A stretch of 64,000 nucleotides of DNA. Origin: Glutinoglossum americanum (lineage: Eukaryota; Ascomycota; Geoglossomycetes; Geoglossales; Geoglossaceae). Shown piece after piece: positions 60,760 to 64,000 of this stretch. The notes beneath the pieces are model-generated. The model made no database searches. It saw nothing but the letters and a program-made list of their open reading frames with translations, and had not been told where the DNA came from. A program made the position numbers and the translations under genes. The stretch spans positions 1 through 64,000 of the forward strand of contig JAGHQL010000054.1 of the NCBI GenBank assembly GCA_020080175.1, in the 5' to 3' direction. How positions within the stretch are numbered: position 1 is the stretch's first letter; each line of letters opens with the position of its first letter.

Positions 60760-62081
60760 ATGGCCGATGAACAGGATATTGTCATTGTCGGTGAGCCTTT
60801 CCCAACCCCTGTTAGTTGGCTGTCCGTGCGGCGGCAGCGGCTTTCAAGGATAATCCCCTCCGAAAAAACAAAACCTCTCACCATTTTTCCATCCAAATCC
60901 CAGGAGGTGGTATTATCGGCTGTACGACTGCCTACTACCTGACGAGGCATCCCTCCTACGATCCGGCTAAACACCGCATCATCCTCTTTGAGGCGACAAA
61001 AATAGCAGGTGGCGCGTCTGGAAAAGCTGGAGGGTTGCTCGCGCGCTGGGCGTATCCAAGTAGCATTGTCCCGTTGAGCTGGAGGCTGCACGATGAGCTC
61101 GCGAGAGAACATAGTGGTGTGGAGAGGTGGGGATACAGACGGGTCCATGCTGGGTCGCTGGACGCACAGCCGTCAGCTCCAACATCGGCAGACGACGGTG
61201 AGACCGGGAGAACCGATGGAGATGAGACCATCGCAGAACAACTCCGCGCTAGCGGTGTCCCAGAAGATCTCACCTGGCTCGACCCCTCTACGATTCTCTC
61301 CTACTCGTCCCTTGGCAGCCCCTCAAACACCGCCCAAGTCCACCCTTATCAATTCACAACTTCAATGGCATCGCTCGCAGCCGAGAAGGGCGTCAAGATC
61401 ATATTGGGCACCGTGACTGATATCCAGTACACGACATCGCCCTTACAATCGACGTCACCCTCATCAAATAAGAAAGGCAGCGGCACTGCAAGAGCGGTCT
61501 CAGGTGTCACATACACACGTACAGACACCTCAACCCCACAAACCCACCCCGCCACAACCCTGATCCTAACCGCCGGCCCCTGGACGCCCACCCTTCTCCC
61601 CAGTCTAACCATCCCCGCCCACCGCGCCCACAGCATCGTGATCCATCCCTCCAAACCCATCTCCGCCCACGCCCTCTTCACCTCCCTCCCCACAGGCCTC
61701 AACCCAGAAATCTACCCCCGCCCGGACTCCACCATCTACGCATGCGGTCCAACAGACTCCCTCATCCCCCTCCCGTCCACAACCGCCCTCGTGGAGGTAG
61801 ATCACAAGCGTTGTGAGGATATCAGGAAACAAATCTCTGCTATCTCACCCGCGCTCAGGGATGGCGAGGTGGTGACGGAACAAGCGTGTTACTTGCCGGG
61901 CGGCGGGCCGTGGATTGGCCCCGTGGGGAAGGAGGAGGGCCTCCTGGTGGCCGCCGGCCACACCTGTTGGGGGATTATGAACGCCCCAGCCACTGGCAAG
62001 CTCGTGGCTGAGATGGTGTTTGAAGGTAAGGCGAAAAGCGCGAGCGTGAGGAGCTTGGATCCGAGGAGAGGGATGTGGTAG
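60760..62081 (+). CDS. TDA3: FAD-dependent oxidoreductase, TDA3-like (DAO fold)
   Basis: Predicted soluble flavoprotein oxidising a small amine or amino-acid-like substrate; yeast Tda3 has been linked to late endosome to Golgi traffic. Exon 1 is 60760-60790 (MADEQDIVIVG) and exon 2 is 60904-62081, giving 402 residues. Splicing creates the dinucleotide-binding GGGIIG at 11-16. Next are ASGKAGGLLARWAYPSSIVPLS (about 50-70), characteristic of this branch, and the C-terminal FAD-contact block HTCWGIMNAPATGKL, then LDPRRGM. The central region (about 205-220) has a Ser/Lys-rich loop. The first exon is only 31 bp, which makes it easy to miss. Confidence 0.83.
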
Positions 62082-62577
62082 GTGGGTGGTAGTGGTATCG
62101 TTCAATCGACATGCATCCGTGAACCTCACCTCTCCCCACCAATTCGACCCTACCCCGGAATGACTAATCGCAATTTTGGCCACGGGGAAAACTTTGCCCC
62201 TTCGCACTGAATATATCCAACTTACTCCAACCCGTGTATACAGGCAAAAAAATACCCTAGGTGACCCCCCAAATACATAACAAACCATCCGTCTTCTAGG
62301 ATTTTCCTTCATGAGTCTCGGGTTTTTGATTCGGGCTAGGATGGACGGTACAGCACCAGCTCAAAACAACCAAAGGAGAAAAAAAAGGCGGGGGGGAAAC
62401 ATGCATGTATACTTCGTAAACCTAAAGGGGTTTTTTTTTTATAACCGTTTGCTGTTTTTGCTTCCATAGTTTACTTTGCTAGGTAGGGGTACATATATAA
62501 TACACACACACACAACACATCTACCTCTTCCCCTAGTAATATACACACATCCAATACAACCCCCCCCCCCTCCCCTC
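62082..62577. other. Convergent intergenic region TDA3-like / CYC2-like
   Basis: Both 3' ends, with a G-rich tract, a T homopolymer (62431-62440) and a (CA)n run near 62500-62515. No gene. Confidence 0.6.
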
Positions 62578-63783
62578 TTAAAACTTCCAAACCACCCACC
62601 CCCTTCTCCCCGCCTCCCGGCCTAAAACCCCACCCAGCTCTCCCTGCGCCTCCTCACTAGACCCGGGGACCCAGGTCTTAGGGCCGACCCAGTGGGATAT
62701 GAAGGGCGGGGGACCGGAGAGGATGAGCAAGGGGGTTTTTTTTCCTGCGGGGGGGAGGAGGAGGGATGGAGCGGAGCTGGGCGGGAGGAGGTGGAGGGAG
62801 GATGGGGTGTGGTCCCTGTGCTGCATTATCGTGAGGGTTGGGTTGTGGGATACCAGGGAGTGGAGAGTTTGGTAGAGGGAGCTTCCCGCCGGACAGACGG
62901 GGGAAGGCGTCGGTGGTGGTGGTGGTGGGGGCTGTTGTTGTATTGTAGTGCCAAACACCCCCCGCCTACGCCACCACGCACCTCCACCCTCCTTCCCCCC
63001 CAACCCCGCGTCCCCGTCCCCTTCCCTGGCACCCCACAGAACCCTAACTCTCGGCGATTCCCCCCCGGTCTTCCCTCCCAATACCCCTCTGATAACCTGT
63101 AGCGCAACAGCGATCCCGGTTCCCCCCACAAGACAGACAACCTCCTCGACTCCGTGCGGGATCACGTATTCGACGAACGGTCCGCGGATGGGTGTTTGGG
63201 CGCCGAGGGGCAGGGCGTGGATGTGTGGGGATACAAGGCCAGCGGGGGAGGGGTTGCGGATTAGGAGGTGGATTTTTGTTGTCTTGTTGTTGTTGTTGTT
63301 GTTGTCGCTGTTGTTGCAGCTGTTGCTGGGGCTGGGTTTAGGTGCAGGGGGATAATAAGGTGTAGGCAACGGGGTGTATTTCCTCCAAACCTGCATCTCC
63401 TCCATCGCGACTTGCACGCTATAAACCTTCCCCTCCCCCCCACCTTCATCCCAAATATCCCCCCCAGGCCCCTCAAATGTAAACACAGCGCTCGAGCCAT
63501 CGCCAATTGGTTCTTTCGCTACGAGCGTGAACGGCGTGAAGGTTTCGGTGTTCAAGGTATGTTTTGCGCTACGCGGGAAGCTGTCGCTTGTGTAGAGGAT
63601 CAAACCGGCTGCTGCTGTACTGAGAGCGAGGAGTGAGATGGCGGTGGTTCGCCCGCGAAGCTGTGTGGAGGTCCCGCCGTGCATAGCAGTGGCGGCGGTG
63701 GTGGAGGATCGGGTTACGATGACCCGCCGAAACCTCAACGGCCGACTGCTGGACCTAACGCAACGAAAGGCACACGAAGCCAT
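62578..63783 (-). CDS. CYC2: Cyc2-like mitochondrial FAD/NAD(P)H flavoprotein
   Basis: Yeast Cyc2 is an inner-membrane flavoprotein that helps attach haem to cytochrome c. Single exon of 401 residues from the ATG at 63783; ATG at 63819 would add 12. The Arg-rich N-terminus is followed by one hydrophobic segment (ISLLALSTAAAGLILYT), fitting mitochondrial import and an inner-membrane anchor. The ferredoxin-reductase fold shows RKYTPLP (FAD-binding RxYT), GPFVEYVIP, LVGGTGIAVALQVIRG (NAD(P) site) and LLILSGPPPFISHW. A poly-Asn run (about 170) and a poly-Pro run (about 285) interrupt the fold at loops. A general cytochrome-b5-reductase-like role is the alternative. Confidence 0.77.
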   Translation of the reverse strand: MASCAFRCVRSSSRPLRFRRVIVTRSSTTAATAMHGGTSTQLRGRTTAISLLALSTAAAGLILYTSDSFPRSAKHTLNTETFTPFTLVAKEPIGDGSSAVFTFEGPGGDIWDEGGGEGKVYSVQVAMEEMQVWRKYTPLPTPYYPPAPKPSPSNSCNNSDNNNNNNKTTKIHLLIRNPSPAGLVSPHIHALPLGAQTPIRGPFVEYVIPHGVEEVVCLVGGTGIAVALQVIRGVLGGKTGGESPRVRVLWGAREGDGDAGLGGKEGGGAWWRRRGVFGTTIQQQPPPPPPPTPSPVCPAGSSLYQTLHSLVSHNPTLTIMQHRDHTPSSLHLLPPSSAPSLLLPPAGKKTPLLILSGPPPFISHWVGPKTWVPGSSEEAQGELGGVLGREAGRRGWVVWKF

Positions 63784-63819
63784 CGCATTGGTATCCGAGA
63801 AAGCCCCATATCGCCTCAT

Positions 63820-64000
63820 CTAGATCACCCTAAATATCTCTAACCAGCAAGCTGCATTCCTGCCCTTTGCCTGTACATGTATGATCGAAGGGAGAAAAAA
63901 GTTGTTTGTATCTCGAGCCTGGAGTTCTACCGAGACAAGCTGATCAGATTATCTAACACTCAATCTTATCTTATCTTATCTATTCACGATCTGAACAAGG
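63820..64000. other. 5' flank of the CYC2-like gene
   Basis: Promoter side of the minus-strand gene. A (TTATC)n run lies at 63963-63980. Nothing else recognised. Confidence 0.55.

Overview
The window is nuclear DNA of a filamentous ascomycete (Pezizomycotina-type). Genes are interrupted by short GT..AG introns (mostly 45-90 bp), the third codon position is GC-rich, and the set of conserved proteins (Sec16, Neo1, Hus1, the STRIPAK subunit Far11, Tda3-like, Cyc2-like) is that of moulds and lichen fungi. I cannot name the species. Exon joins below were worked out by eye from splice sites, reading phase and remembered family sequence; no search was run.

Left core region (1-33.5 kb). Mitochondrial leucyl-tRNA synthetase (-) is divergent from an APC-superfamily amino acid permease (+). 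A small single-span membrane protein follows (-, two exons). Then comes a 5.3-kb microsatellite-rich gap, a 954-residue conserved fungal protein of unknown function (+), the checkpoint clamp subunit HUS1 (+, five exons, one of 13 bp), the P4-ATPase NEO1 (-) divergent from SEC16 (+), and the STRIPAK scaffold FAR11/STRIP (+, seven exons).

Accessory island (33.5-57.0 kb). Two inverted repeats of about 645 bp, ending in A(C/T)GTCCCTCCC and each flanked by TA, bracket 23.5 kb of very different content. Inside are a NACHT-ankyrin NLR-like gene whose repeat array is cut by a stop and a frameshift; a gene with the Fe/2OG ligands of the fungal TET/JBP dioxygenase family; remains of a nuclease-like gene; a LINE with a perfect 12-bp target duplication; and an intact NACHT-WD40 gene with nine nearly identical 42-residue repeats. 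I read the island as one large TIR-bounded mobile element, or a composite of one. No transposase or tyrosine recombinase was recognised in it. A 200-bp truncated LINE copy sits inside the right TIR and the full LINE lies in the interior, so both are younger than the island.

Right core region (57.0-64 kb). A CRT10-like beta-propeller protein (-) is divergent from a TDA3-like FAD oxidoreductase (+), which converges on a CYC2-like mitochondrial flavoprotein (-).

The core genes do housekeeping work: mitochondrial translation and cytochrome maturation, amino acid uptake, DNA damage checkpoint, ER-Golgi traffic and lipid asymmetry, and STRIPAK signalling. The island carries self/non-self type STAND proteins and a possible DNA-base-modifying enzyme.
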